Shown here one piece after another: positions 28,080 to 35,933 of a DNA stretch of 64,000 nucleotides. Numbering within the stretch: the stretch's first letter is position 1; the number at the start of each line of letters is the position of its first letter. This DNA comes from Oscillospiraceae bacterium (GTDB taxonomy: Bacteria > Bacillota > Clostridia > UBA1212 > UBA1255), in contig SVJB01000006.1 in the NCBI GenBank assembly GCA_015069185.1, forward strand, positions 23,474-87,473, read 5' to 3'. Below the pieces are notes generated by a model. The model was not told where the DNA came from. It was given only the letters and a program-made list of their open reading frames with translations, and searched no databases. Position numbers and translations under genes: made by a program.

Positions 28080-29549
28080 ATGGAAAAGTTTCTTATGGGT
28101 ATTGATATTGGTGGCACTAACATTAAGGCTGCAATATTTGATACAAACGGAAATGAAATAAGCAAATCAAGCCGTCAAACGCCGGTAGAGGTAAAGCAAG
28201 ACATCTATCATATGCGTGATATGGATGTTTTGTGGGATAAGATTATAGAGATTATCAAGGAATCAGTCGAGAAAGCATCTATTCTCCCACAACAGATTGC
28301 CGCTATCGGCACTACAGGACATGGCAAAGGTATGTATCTTTGGGGAAAAGATAATAAGCCCTGCTACCACGGCGTTCCGTCTACAGATCGTAGAGCTGAA
28401 GGTGTTGTTGCCAAGTGGAAAGCAGATGGTACATGTGAAGAGGCCCGCAAGCTTACTTTGCAGAATACTCTTGCTTGTCAGCCGGTTGCTTTGCTTGCAT
28501 GGCTTAAAGAGTTTGAACCTCAGGCATATTCAAATGTTCAATGGATTTTTGAGGCCAAAGACTATGTTCGCTTCATGTTGACCGGAGAGCCAATGGCAGA
28601 ATACACAGATACTTCGGGTACATGCACCATGAATCTGATAACAAAGGAATACGATGAGCGTATCATGGAAATATACGGTATCCCTGAAATGTTTTCTTGT
28701 CTACCGCCACTTCGCAAATCAAGTGATCTTTGTGGATATGTCAGTGAGAAGGCAGCCGTGCAAACAGGACTCTGCCCAGGCACACCTGTTTGTGGTGGTA
28801 TGTTTGATATTGACGCCTGTGCTATTGCAATGGATGTGTCCTCGCCAGAGCCATTATGTATTGTCACAGGAACATGGAGCATTAATATTTACCTTTCAGA
28901 AAATCGCGTTGACCCTAGGCACCCTGTTAACCATTCCCTTTTCTGTGTTCCGGGATATTACCTCATAGAAGAGAGCAGTCCTACATCTGCCGGCAATCTT
29001 GACTGGGTACTGTCAACTTTGTTTGGCCTTGATGAGCCGGATTATAAAGATATTGATAATCAAGTAGCAAATCTTGATCCGGATTCCAGCAATGTTTTCT
29101 TTCTTCCTTTTTTATATGGCAGTAACTCTGATACTGTTAGAAATGCAGTTTTTGCAGGACTTAACAGTGGTCATAGTCGCGCAGATGTACTGAGGGCTGT
29201 ATATGAGGGCGTTGTATTTTCACATAAGCAACATATAGATAAGCTTCTCGTTCACCGTAGCACTCCCCCATTTGCCAGAGTTGGTGGCGGTGGAGCTAAC
29301 TCAGATGTTTGGATGCAAATGTTCGCAGACATTTTGAATATGAATGTAGAAGTGGTCGAAGGTAAAGAGCTTGGTGCTAAGGGAGCTGCTATGGCAGCTG
29401 CAATATGTTCAGGAATGTATACAGGCTATCCCGAAGCGGCAAATAGCATGGTACGCATACGCAAGACCTTCTATCCAAACCCTGTAATGCATGAAAAATA
29501 TTTAAAGAAATACGAAACTTACAATAAACTAAGTAATGGTAATTTATAA
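28080..29549 (+). CDS. lyxK: FGGY-family kinase, L-xylulokinase-like (LyxK)
   Basis: A 489-residue sugar kinase of the FGGY family, normal length. The ATP-binding start is MGIDIGGTNIKAAIFDTNG; the central block SSPTSAGNLDWVLSTLFG, NVFFLPFLYGSNSDTVRNAV, YEGVVFSHKQHIDKLL and GGGGANSDVWMQMFADILN follow. From memory of E. coli LyxK these segments (SPTSxGNLxWF, FFLPFLYGSN, EGVVFSHxxH, SDVWMQMxAD) match it more closely than XylB or AraB. The expected reaction is L-xylulose + ATP to L-xylulose-5-phosphate, feeding UlaE and AraD, both encoded nearby. The conserved catalytic Asp lies in GGMFDIDACA. It follows the cupin gene by 27 bp with AAGGAG before its ATG and ends at a strong terminator. A D-xylulokinase or a kinase of another ketose remains possible. 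Confidence 0.8.
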   Translation: MEKFLMGIDIGGTNIKAAIFDTNGNEISKSSRQTPVEVKQDIYHMRDMDVLWDKIIEIIKESVEKASILPQQIAAIGTTGHGKGMYLWGKDNKPCYHGVPSTDRRAEGVVAKWKADGTCEEARKLTLQNTLACQPVALLAWLKEFEPQAYSNVQWIFEAKDYVRFMLTGEPMAEYTDTSGTCTMNLITKEYDERIMEIYGIPEMFSCLPPLRKSSDLCGYVSEKAAVQTGLCPGTPVCGGMFDIDACAIAMDVSSPEPLCIVTGTWSINIYLSENRVDPRHPVNHSLFCVPGYYLIEESSPTSAGNLDWVLSTLFGLDEPDYKDIDNQVANLDPDSSNVFFLPFLYGSNSDTVRNAVFAGLNSGHSRADVLRAVYEGVVFSHKQHIDKLLVHRSTPPFARVGGGGANSDVWMQMFADILNMNVEVVEGKELGAKGAAMAAAICSGMYTGYPEAANSMVRIRKTFYPNPVMHEKYLKKYETYNKLSNGNL

Positions 29550-29581
29550 TTATCTCTTTCTAATTTGAATTGCTAAACAAT

Positions 29582-29620
29582 AAACCTCCGGTTTTATATT
29601 ATTCCGGAGGTTTGCTTTAT
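29582..29620. terminator. Bidirectional intrinsic terminator
   Basis: AAACCTCCGG (29582-29591) pairs with CCGGAGGTTT (29604-29613) around a 12-base loop, with T-rich DNA after it on the plus strand (GCTTTATTT) and A/T-rich DNA on the other side. It ends the lyxK operon and also serves the convergent gene at 29643-30506. Confidence 0.85.
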
Positions 29621-29642
29621 TTATCATTTTATAAGCCAAAAA

Positions 29643-30506
29643 TCAATCCCAGATTCCATCTGCTATACATCTGAAAATAGACGCTAAATGCTTCATAGCA
29701 TTAGTGTTAAGTTCTTTGGACTCTTTTGGGAATTTGAATGAGCAGCCTGTCTCACTTGACAAAATCAAATCTGTAGTCTGGTATACTTCAGAGAAAGCCT
29801 TCCAATCAGCTGTTCCTAAGAATGGCCATACATGGCTGTCTACAGTACCATGATTATCGTGCACATGAAGGGCCCTTACCCATTTCTTGCATTTATTCAG
29901 CATATCTGCAGGTGAATCTTGAGTAATAAGTGCATGTCCTGTATCCAAACATAATCCTATATTTTCATCGTTAATTTCCTCTACCAAATCATATAAAGCA
30001 GTAAGTTTTGATACTGACAAAGCGCGTGAGGGCATATTTTCAATACAAACTGTCACGTTGTTGGCCTTAGCAACAGGCAATAATGCCAATAAAAAATCCT
30101 TATTTGCCTGATATGTTTCCTGTTCAAATGCATGATCAGCTGAGTCATCCCAACCATATGGCATGATTGGATGTACAACCATTCTCTTGCATCCCATAAT
30201 ACCAGCCCCTTCAATACTTCTCTTAACTAAGGCTGTCATAAATGCTCTTTGTTCCTCAGTCTTATCGTCCGTTCTCCATGGAGCATGAGATTGTCCGATC
30301 TCCACTCCGGCCAGCTCAGCGTTTTTCTTAATAGTGAGGAAATGCTCTGTGTATTCATCATCATTCATTTTAAACAATCTGCTATTAATATCGTTAAAGC
30401 CGTTGTAGTCCACGCTGTCAAAGCCCCAATCCTTTATCTCTTGCAGATCTTTAGGATTCTGTCCCCAAACAGAATTATTTATTGTATGAATTCCTATTTT
30501 ATGCAT
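29643..30506 (-). CDS. Xylose isomerase-like TIM barrel, sugar phosphate isomerase/epimerase
   Basis: A 287-residue AP-endonuclease-2/xylose-isomerase-like barrel protein. Visible landmarks are GIHTINNSVWGQNP at the start, KRMVVHPIMPYGWD, VTVCIENMPSRALS (first metal Glu), GLCLDTGHALI (Asp/His pair), ALHVHDNHGTVDSHVWPFLG and LSSETG (last metal Glu). This is the metal-site arrangement of hydroxypyruvate isomerases, D-tagatose 3-epimerases and IolE/IolI-type enzymes. Start: the open frame begins at a GTG at 30515, but the ATG at 30506 is 8 bp after GGAGG and gives MHKIGIHTI. It is a monocistronic unit with its own promoter at 30579-30606, convergent with the cupin-lyxK operon. It could epimerise a ketose feeding LyxK; not demonstrated. 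Confidence 0.8.
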   Translation of the reverse strand: MHKIGIHTINNSVWGQNPKDLQEIKDWGFDSVDYNGFNDINSRLFKMNDDEYTEHFLTIKKNAELAGVEIGQSHAPWRTDDKTEEQRAFMTALVKRSIEGAGIMGCKRMVVHPIMPYGWDDSADHAFEQETYQANKDFLLALLPVAKANNVTVCIENMPSRALSVSKLTALYDLVEEINDENIGLCLDTGHALITQDSPADMLNKCKKWVRALHVHDNHGTVDSHVWPFLGTADWKAFSEVYQTTDLILSSETGCSFKFPKESKELNTNAMKHLASIFRCIADGIWD

Positions 30507-30578
30507 TATGTACACCTCCGATTATATTATCACTTTCTTATCTTCTTGCACTGTATTGTATATGTACTTCTAACAGTC

Positions 30579-30606
30579 ATTATATATGTATTTGTGATAA
30601 TTACAA
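30579..30606 (-). promoter_or_regulatory. Sigma-A-type promoter of the gene at 29643-30506
   Basis: On the minus strand TTGTAA (30601-30606), 16-bp spacer, TATAAT (30579-30584), about 70 bp before the ATG at 30506. It lies between the terminator at 30654 and the start codon. Confidence 0.65.
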
Positions 30607-30642
30607 GAATCTGCAGTATTATATTTTTTTAGTCATTTCTAT

Positions 30643-30676
30643 AAAAACAAAAAAGCGGGACTAAATAGTCCCGCTA
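30643..30676 (-). terminator. Strong intrinsic terminator
   Basis: AGCGGGACTA (30654-30663) pairs with TAGTCCCGCT (30666-30675). On the minus strand it follows the surface-protein gene at 30691 by 15 bp and is followed by an uninterrupted T-rich tract (complement of 30643-30653). Confidence 0.88.
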
Positions 30677-30690
30677 AAATTCAGAAATAA

Positions 30691-32013
30691 TTAATTTTCC
30701 TTTTTCTTCTTAACAACAACTGATGAAATAGCTACGAAAGCAAGAGCGATAACACCAAAGTCGCCTGTTTCAGGACCTGCAGGTGTATCAGGATTTGATG
30801 GAACCTCTACTAATGCATCACTCAGTGTTCCCCAGTAATTTGTACCTTCACCAACGAAATCAATAACAAGCTTAGGAGTATGAGCTGTATAAATCTCACC
30901 ATCTTTGTAGCAATGAACATAAGGTGATGTACCATCAATTGACCATGTGCCTACTGCCTCGTTGGGGTCAGCAGATGTGTTCTCAAGAACAAGTACATAC
31001 TCACCTGCAGCTGCAGGAGTCTCAAGGGTAAGACCGATTGTTGCATTGTCAGGATAGTCAACATGTTCGTATTGAGCAATAGCATTACCTGCAATAGAAG
31101 CTTTGTATGAACCTGCCCACTTGTATAAAGTCCATGTAAGATTGCCCTTGCCTACAGGATCCTCGGGTGAATTCCAGCTTGGGCAAGGAATGCTAAGTTT
31201 ATTAAATGCTTCGCCTGTAGCAAACTGCATTGCAAATGTTCCACCAATCAGCATCGCAGCATGTGAATCTCCTGTAAAGGCACTAACAGAAGTAATCTTC
31301 TCTGCGGGAGAAGTTTTTTCAGGATATGTGATAGTAGCTTTTGTCACTTTAAGAAATGAATGAATCGTAGAGAAACCGATTGAACCAACTACCATATCCT
31401 TACAATTCTCAGCTTCGTAAACCACACTACCGTCAAGAGTAATTGTCAATTTGTTTTCTGTATCACTTGTATAATCATACGTATATACTAAATCGAAAAC
31501 ATGTCCATTTGCCTTTTGTTCGCTTGTCAAAGTATCTGAATCTAATTCTGTGGCAACATTATCCTTAACTGCGATAACCCTTACAACACTATCAGCAGAC
31601 TCAGGCCAACGCTTCATTTTAAGGAGCAATGAATCATACCATACCTGAGCATCAACTGCGCCCTCACCTGGATACTCAAATCCATCTGTCAGATTTGTAT
31701 CTGGCTTACCATTAAGCGCAAGATACACTTCCAGAGAATCCCAACCGTTTGATTGCACATCAGCATTTGTAACATCAGCAGAAAAAGACATCTCAACTTT
31801 AAATGACTTTGTACCATCAAAAATTTGCTCAGAATAAGCAGGCTTACATGCATTTGAGGCATTATTAACGCCAAAGAATTCTTCAGTTTCCTGATACCAC
31901 CATCCATGATATATCCACTTAATATCCTCTACTGTATCAGCAGCAGATACCGGAACAGCGAACATAGCAAATACAAAAGCCATTACTAAACATATTGTAA
32001 TAATTCGTTTCAT
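30691..32013 (-). CDS. Secreted surface protein with PETGD C-terminal sorting signal
   Basis: A 440-residue protein. MKRIITICLVMAFVFAMFAV is a signal peptide, cleaved near VSA. Residues ~30-230 form a beta-sandwich of LamG/concanavalin type (FKVEMSFSAD, LDSDTLTSEQ, KLTITLDGSVVYEAENCK). The next ~160 residues form a second beta domain (AAGEYVLVLENTSADPNEAV, LTWTLYKWAGSYKASIAG). The C-terminus is PETGDFGVIALAFVAISS, a hydrophobic helix, then KKKKEN, a recognisable LPXTG-like (PxTGD) sorting signal that a sortase would attach to the wall; no sortase gene is in the window. Start: ATG at 32013, eight bases after GGAGG. The gene stands alone, ended by the terminator at 30654. Ligand unknown; its architecture parallels the product of 4046-5476. 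Confidence 0.72.
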   Translation of the reverse strand: MKRIITICLVMAFVFAMFAVPVSAADTVEDIKWIYHGWWYQETEEFFGVNNASNACKPAYSEQIFDGTKSFKVEMSFSADVTNADVQSNGWDSLEVYLALNGKPDTNLTDGFEYPGEGAVDAQVWYDSLLLKMKRWPESADSVVRVIAVKDNVATELDSDTLTSEQKANGHVFDLVYTYDYTSDTENKLTITLDGSVVYEAENCKDMVVGSIGFSTIHSFLKVTKATITYPEKTSPAEKITSVSAFTGDSHAAMLIGGTFAMQFATGEAFNKLSIPCPSWNSPEDPVGKGNLTWTLYKWAGSYKASIAGNAIAQYEHVDYPDNATIGLTLETPAAAGEYVLVLENTSADPNEAVGTWSIDGTSPYVHCYKDGEIYTAHTPKLVIDFVGEGTNYWGTLSDALVEVPSNPDTPAGPETGDFGVIALAFVAISSVVVKKKKEN

Positions 32014-32142
32014 ACTTGTTTCCTCCATTTTCAAATTTGATATTTTTATTTTATATATTTATTTTCAAATAGTCCATTGACGATCATAACCATTATAATT
32101 GATATTTTTTCACATTCTTTACTTTTTGTTAAAACATCAAAG

Positions 32143-32180
32143 CGAAACAAAAACACACCTAATATTATATCAGGTGTGTC
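32143..32180 (-). terminator. Intrinsic terminator of glnA
   Basis: ACACACCT (32153-32160) pairs with AGGTGTGT (32172-32179) around an 11-base loop. On the minus strand it lies 50 bp beyond the glnA stop and is followed by a GTTTTTGTTT tract. Confidence 0.75.
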
Positions 32181-32228
32181 TTGTTTCTGTCATATGAAAT
32201 AAACTCTTACGAGCCGGCGCGCTTAATC

Positions 32229-33653
32229 TTACAGGTTGTAATATTTCTCGAACTCTACAGGATTAGGAATTGCAGCAATCTGTGCACATTCTGCGCGTTT
32301 TCTGCTAATAAAGTTCTTAATCAGATCCTCAGGGAATACTCCACCAGCTGTCAGGTACTCGTGATCTGCCTCTAATGCATCTAATGCGTCTTCTAAGCGT
32401 GTAGGTAAGCCCTGGAGCTTGCTCTTCTCCTCATCACTGAGTGTATATAAGTTCATATCATAAGGGCCCCAACCGTTTGCATGAGGATCAATCTTATTCT
32501 TAACACCATCAAGACCTGCCATGAGAATTGCAGCATAGCAGAAATACGGGTTGCAGGTTGCATCGGGGTTACGGAGCTCGAAGCGACGCTCTGTAGGTTG
32601 CTTTGCATATGCAGGTATACGGATTACTGCACTACGGTTAGAAGTAGCATATCCCACTGTTACAGGAGCCTCAAAGCCTGGAATCAAACGTTTAAATGAG
32701 TTTGTGCTTGGGTTTGTGATAGCGCAAAGAGAATTAATATGTTTGAGGAGTCCACCGATAAAATAGTGAGCGGTCTCGCTTAAATGCGCATATCCGTTAT
32801 CATCCGCAAAAACAGGTTCTCCATCCTTAAGAAGCAGCATATGTACGTGCATACCGCTACCGGCTTCACCAAATACAGGTTTGGGCATCAAGGTCGCACT
32901 CTTTCCGTATTTTGCTGCTGTGTTGTGAATAATGTATTTAATAATCATGGAAGCATCTGCCATCTTTGACATTTGACCAAGCTTTGGCTCGATCTCAAGC
33001 TGTCCTGCAGCTCCAACCTCAGGATGATGATACTTAACCGGAATACCTGCATTCTCAATATGCATACACATCTCACTTCTGCACTCGTAGCCTGTATCGA
33101 AGGGTTTTGCAATGTGGTAAGCCTTCTGCTTAGGAATAACATTACCGCTACCCTCTACAGAGCTATTCCAGTGAGCTTGATTTGCGTCGATAGACATACC
33201 TACTGTATGAGGCTGTACTTCCCACTCAACTCTGTCGAAGAGATAGAACTCAAACTCAGGCAGAATAAGCATTGTATCAGCAATACCTGTGTCCTTCATA
33301 TACTGCTCAGCTGCAAGTACAATGTTTCTCGGATACTGTGCCAGAGGACGGTTTGCAGGATGGTCAATAATCATTGCGTTACCTGTCATTGACAATGTAG
33401 GAATAGAACAGAAAGGATCAATCATAGCAGTATCCGGATCAGGAATAAATACCATATCACTTTTCTCTACAACTGCATATCCGTAATTTGATGCGTCAAA
33501 GCCAATACCATTTATCATTGTTTCTTCTGAAAAATGCTGTGCAGGTATTGTAACATGGCGGAATTGTCCGTTAATATCAACCATTTTAAAATCCACCATT
33601 TTAATATCATTTTCCTTTATAAGGTTCATTACTTTCTCAACGCTTTTGTTCAT
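32229..33653 (-). CDS. glnA: Glutamine synthetase, type I
   Basis: A 474-residue GSI-type glutamine synthetase, normal length, making glutamine from glutamate, ammonia and ATP. Landmarks are DIKMVDFKMVDINGQFRHVT (N-terminal beta-grasp), LPEFEFYLFD (metal-binding Glu), AAGQLEIEPKLGQ, GSGMHVHMLLLKDG (metal His), NPSTNSFKRLIPGFEAPV, NRSAVIRIPAYA (catalytic Arg) and RRFELRNPDATCNPY. A Tyr is present in NLYTLSDEE, the position adenylylated in enterobacterial GSI-beta enzymes; whether it is used here is unknown. It is monocistronic, with a promoter at 33678-33706 and a terminator at 32153. The gdhA gene ten kilobases away supplies the glutamate branch of the same pathway. Confidence 0.96.
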   Translation of the reverse strand: MNKSVEKVMNLIKENDIKMVDFKMVDINGQFRHVTIPAQHFSEETMINGIGFDASNYGYAVVEKSDMVFIPDPDTAMIDPFCSIPTLSMTGNAMIIDHPANRPLAQYPRNIVLAAEQYMKDTGIADTMLILPEFEFYLFDRVEWEVQPHTVGMSIDANQAHWNSSVEGSGNVIPKQKAYHIAKPFDTGYECRSEMCMHIENAGIPVKYHHPEVGAAGQLEIEPKLGQMSKMADASMIIKYIIHNTAAKYGKSATLMPKPVFGEAGSGMHVHMLLLKDGEPVFADDNGYAHLSETAHYFIGGLLKHINSLCAITNPSTNSFKRLIPGFEAPVTVGYATSNRSAVIRIPAYAKQPTERRFELRNPDATCNPYFCYAAILMAGLDGVKNKIDPHANGWGPYDMNLYTLSDEEKSKLQGLPTRLEDALDALEADHEYLTAGGVFPEDLIKNFISRKRAECAQIAAIPNPVEFEKYYNL

Positions 33654-33677
33654 GCAAATGCTCCTTTTGTGTTTAGA

Positions 33678-33706
33678 ATTATAACAGGGTTATTGTAATC
33701 TAAAAA
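33678..33706 (-). promoter_or_regulatory. Promoter of glnA
   Basis: On the minus strand TTTTTA (33701-33706), 17-bp spacer, TATAAT (33678-33683), 25 bp before the glnA ATG. The weak -35 overlaps the T tract of the upstream terminator. Confidence 0.65.
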
Positions 33707-33739
33707 GAGTCACTTAGCAATAGTTTGTTGCTAAGTGAC
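33702..33739 (-). terminator. Intrinsic terminator downstream of the sigma/serpin operon
   Basis: GTCACTTAGCAA (33709-33720) pairs perfectly over 12 bp with TTGCTAAGTGAC (33728-33739). On the minus strand it lies 40 bp after the lipoprotein gene at 33780 and is followed by TCTTTTTAG. Confidence 0.88.
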
Positions 33740-33779
33740 AGTGTGGTGATTTGTATATTTTTTTATAAGCTAAACTAAC

Positions 33780-34445
33780 TCATAGTTCTCTTTCTTCAAA
33801 CTCAAGACCCTCAATAAATCTCACAAATTCAGTTTTACTGACTTTATCAATCGCCCGCACTACAACATAATGCAAATCATTAAGTAAAGCCTTGGCACGA
33901 ATTGCCCCACCCTCACCTTCTATTGTCAGAAACAGAGAAGGAAGCATTTCATTATTAGTAAATATTTCTATTGTCTTCTGGGTGTTTTGTCCCCAACCTC
34001 TGGCTCTGTAGTAGTCAAAAATATCATCATTTTGCTTATCCATCGTATAATAAGTGTTATAAACCAGCACCTGATACATATTCTCATTATACTCAAACCA
34101 AAAACAAATACCCAGATCCTCGTATTTTGCTTCCGGATACAAGATAACAGCGCTATCTCTATTCGCCTCAGTATTTGCGACTATTGTTACATATCCATCT
34201 TCCCGAAACACCTCGATCATATATTGATATGCCTCATGATATTCTTCGTAATATATACTCATATCCGGTGATTTAATAAATGAAATCGTATCTTCTAATG
34301 AATCAAAATGTATGGGTTGTGGGGGAGGCGGGAAACCCCCACATGTAATATCATGTTGGGTTGCATCTGAGTGATTATCAACAGTTTGCCCACAAGCACT
34401 TAACAAAAGAACAGATAGAAGTATTAACACCATTATTTTCTTCAT
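33780..34445 (-). CDS. Lipoprotein of unknown function
   Basis: A 221-residue lipoprotein: signal peptide MKKIMVLILLSVLLL followed by lipobox LSAC, with Cys at about residue 18. The mature protein has a proline patch (FPPPPQPIHF) and a mixed alpha/beta domain (SLEDTISFIKSPDMSIYYEE, YVTIVANTEANRDSAVIL, VVVRAIDKVSKTEFVRFIEG). I do not recognise the family. It lies 21 bp after the serpin gene and ends at a strong terminator, so it is the third gene of the sigma-serpin-lipoprotein unit and probably works at the outer face of the membrane with it. The SLEDTISFIKS segment hints at a substrate-interacting region typical of small sensors, but no function can be given. Confidence 0.85.
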   Translation of the reverse strand: MKKIMVLILLSVLLLSACGQTVDNHSDATQHDITCGGFPPPPQPIHFDSLEDTISFIKSPDMSIYYEEYHEAYQYMIEVFREDGYVTIVANTEANRDSAVILYPEAKYEDLGICFWFEYNENMYQVLVYNTYYTMDKQNDDIFDYYRARGWGQNTQKTIEIFTNNEMLPSLFLTIEGEGGAIRAKALLNDLHYVVVRAIDKVSKTEFVRFIEGLEFEEREL

Positions 34446-34466
34446 ATAACTTCCTCAATACCTTTC

Positions 34467-35933
34467 TCAAACCTCATACACAACACCTGTGAAAAGCGGC
34501 GCTCCCACCGCCGAAGTAATAACAAACACGAACGGGCGATTCACTTTAAATTGCATAATACAGTCTGGTTCAGGGGGCGTACCATTATAAATATTCAAAA
34601 TTGTGTATGCGGCGCCCTCACAGCCCTCTTCATCTATAGATACACGGGCAGCATGCTTTATCTCATCAACATAAGCATCCTCCAAATCATATTCCACACT
34701 CAAATGTTCAAACACCTGTGTGATTCCTAATTTCTTAAGACCTGCAATCATATCTGTTTCGGAGGATACGTCAAACTTAGGCAGTGTAATATTCACAGTA
34801 TACTCACCTTTATTACCATAATTTTCCGGTGTGAAGGCAGCTTGCAAGAACTGCGCGTCACTTATCATACTATTAACTCCAATACCCTCATCAGGAAGAA
34901 AAATATTCATAGAACAATTATTTCCAAGAGGTATCTCCACAGCACTGAACTTATCCCCATAATAATAAACGACTTCTTCTTCAGAGTTCATAAAATCACA
35001 AATCATTTTATAATTATCATTATAGAAATATCCTTTTTTTGTATTTTCTTCTGAAAATGCAGACTCCCAACCGGCCCTAAAATACAATGTAGACAATAGA
35101 GCTATCATCGTCTCCGGTGTAGTTTTTATATTCTGCCCATACATATCAAGCTTTCCATTGGTTCTTTCATATATCCACTTGCGAATTGTATTATTCATTT
35201 TATCAGAACCCATCTCACCTGCAAAAACAGAAGCAAAGTAATTTTCCGTCAGATTATTTAGCATATCCCGGTCATAATCTGTAGAGTCATCTAACCACAG
35301 AGAATTTGATAATATGCTTGTAGTCACACCATCTCTATAATAATGAGCATTCCACATTATTTTACATCGCGCGCGTAATTCCTCAATACTACCTACATTT
35401 AGCAAATTTAAGATTTCTTCTTGACCCTCTGTATCACTTATTTCTGCAAGCATTGATAATGCAATATATACATTAATCGGGGAAAAAACTGTGTTTTCCT
35501 TTGCTTCACCTAAAAAAGTGTTCATTAGCTTAACAAGATAATCATTTATATCTATTTCCGCTTGCCTATACGGCCTAGTATAACTGAGTCTATCTTCAAA
35601 CCATTCTTTATAGGCCTCGTTCCCATTCTCACTCTCACCATATGCAACAAATTTTACTCTTGCAGGAAACGAGCTGTCTGCTAATGGCATGAATGTGTTG
35701 CCAAAATCAGGTTCACAGTGGATTGGCGTATCAGTGTTACCTGGTTTGAGTGGTAACTCATCACGACCTAACTCCCCCGCAAAAATAATTACAGATACTA
35801 ACACCACAACTGCAAAACAGGCTGCTACCACAAGCCATCTTTGTACACGAGATGGCTTCTTATCGTTTTTTGCTCTTTCTATAAGATCATCACCAATCAT
35901 TCCGATTGCGTCTTGTAATTTTTCATTTTTCAT
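34467..35933 (-). CDS. Serpin fused to an anti-sigma-like N-terminal membrane segment
   Basis: A 488-residue type II membrane protein. Residues 1-32 are cytoplasmic and charged (KLQDAIGMIGDDLIERAKND), residues 33-52 are a membrane helix (WLVVAACFAVVVLVSVIIF), and residues ~105-488 form a serpin. Serpin landmarks are NTVFSPINVYIALSMLAE, STLYFRAGWESAF, VTLPKF-like VNITLPKFDVSSETD, and the C-terminal NRPFVFVITSAVGAPLFTGV. The hinge before the reactive loop reads EEGCEGAAYT (residues ~435-444), close to the inhibitory consensus EEGTEAAA but with Cys at P14; the scissile bond would lie near IYNGT. The short N-terminus matches the start of Clostridia anti-sigma-type proteins that follow ECF factors. 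Its ATG overlaps the stop of the sigma gene (ATGA). Suggested role: tethered serpin that senses protease at the surface and controls the sigma factor; inference. Confidence 0.82.
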   Translation of the reverse strand: MKNEKLQDAIGMIGDDLIERAKNDKKPSRVQRWLVVAACFAVVVLVSVIIFAGELGRDELPLKPGNTDTPIHCEPDFGNTFMPLADSSFPARVKFVAYGESENGNEAYKEWFEDRLSYTRPYRQAEIDINDYLVKLMNTFLGEAKENTVFSPINVYIALSMLAEISDTEGQEEILNLLNVGSIEELRARCKIMWNAHYYRDGVTTSILSNSLWLDDSTDYDRDMLNNLTENYFASVFAGEMGSDKMNNTIRKWIYERTNGKLDMYGQNIKTTPETMIALLSTLYFRAGWESAFSEENTKKGYFYNDNYKMICDFMNSEEEVVYYYGDKFSAVEIPLGNNCSMNIFLPDEGIGVNSMISDAQFLQAAFTPENYGNKGEYTVNITLPKFDVSSETDMIAGLKKLGITQVFEHLSVEYDLEDAYVDEIKHAARVSIDEEGCEGAAYTILNIYNGTPPEPDCIMQFKVNRPFVFVITSAVGAPLFTGVVYEV

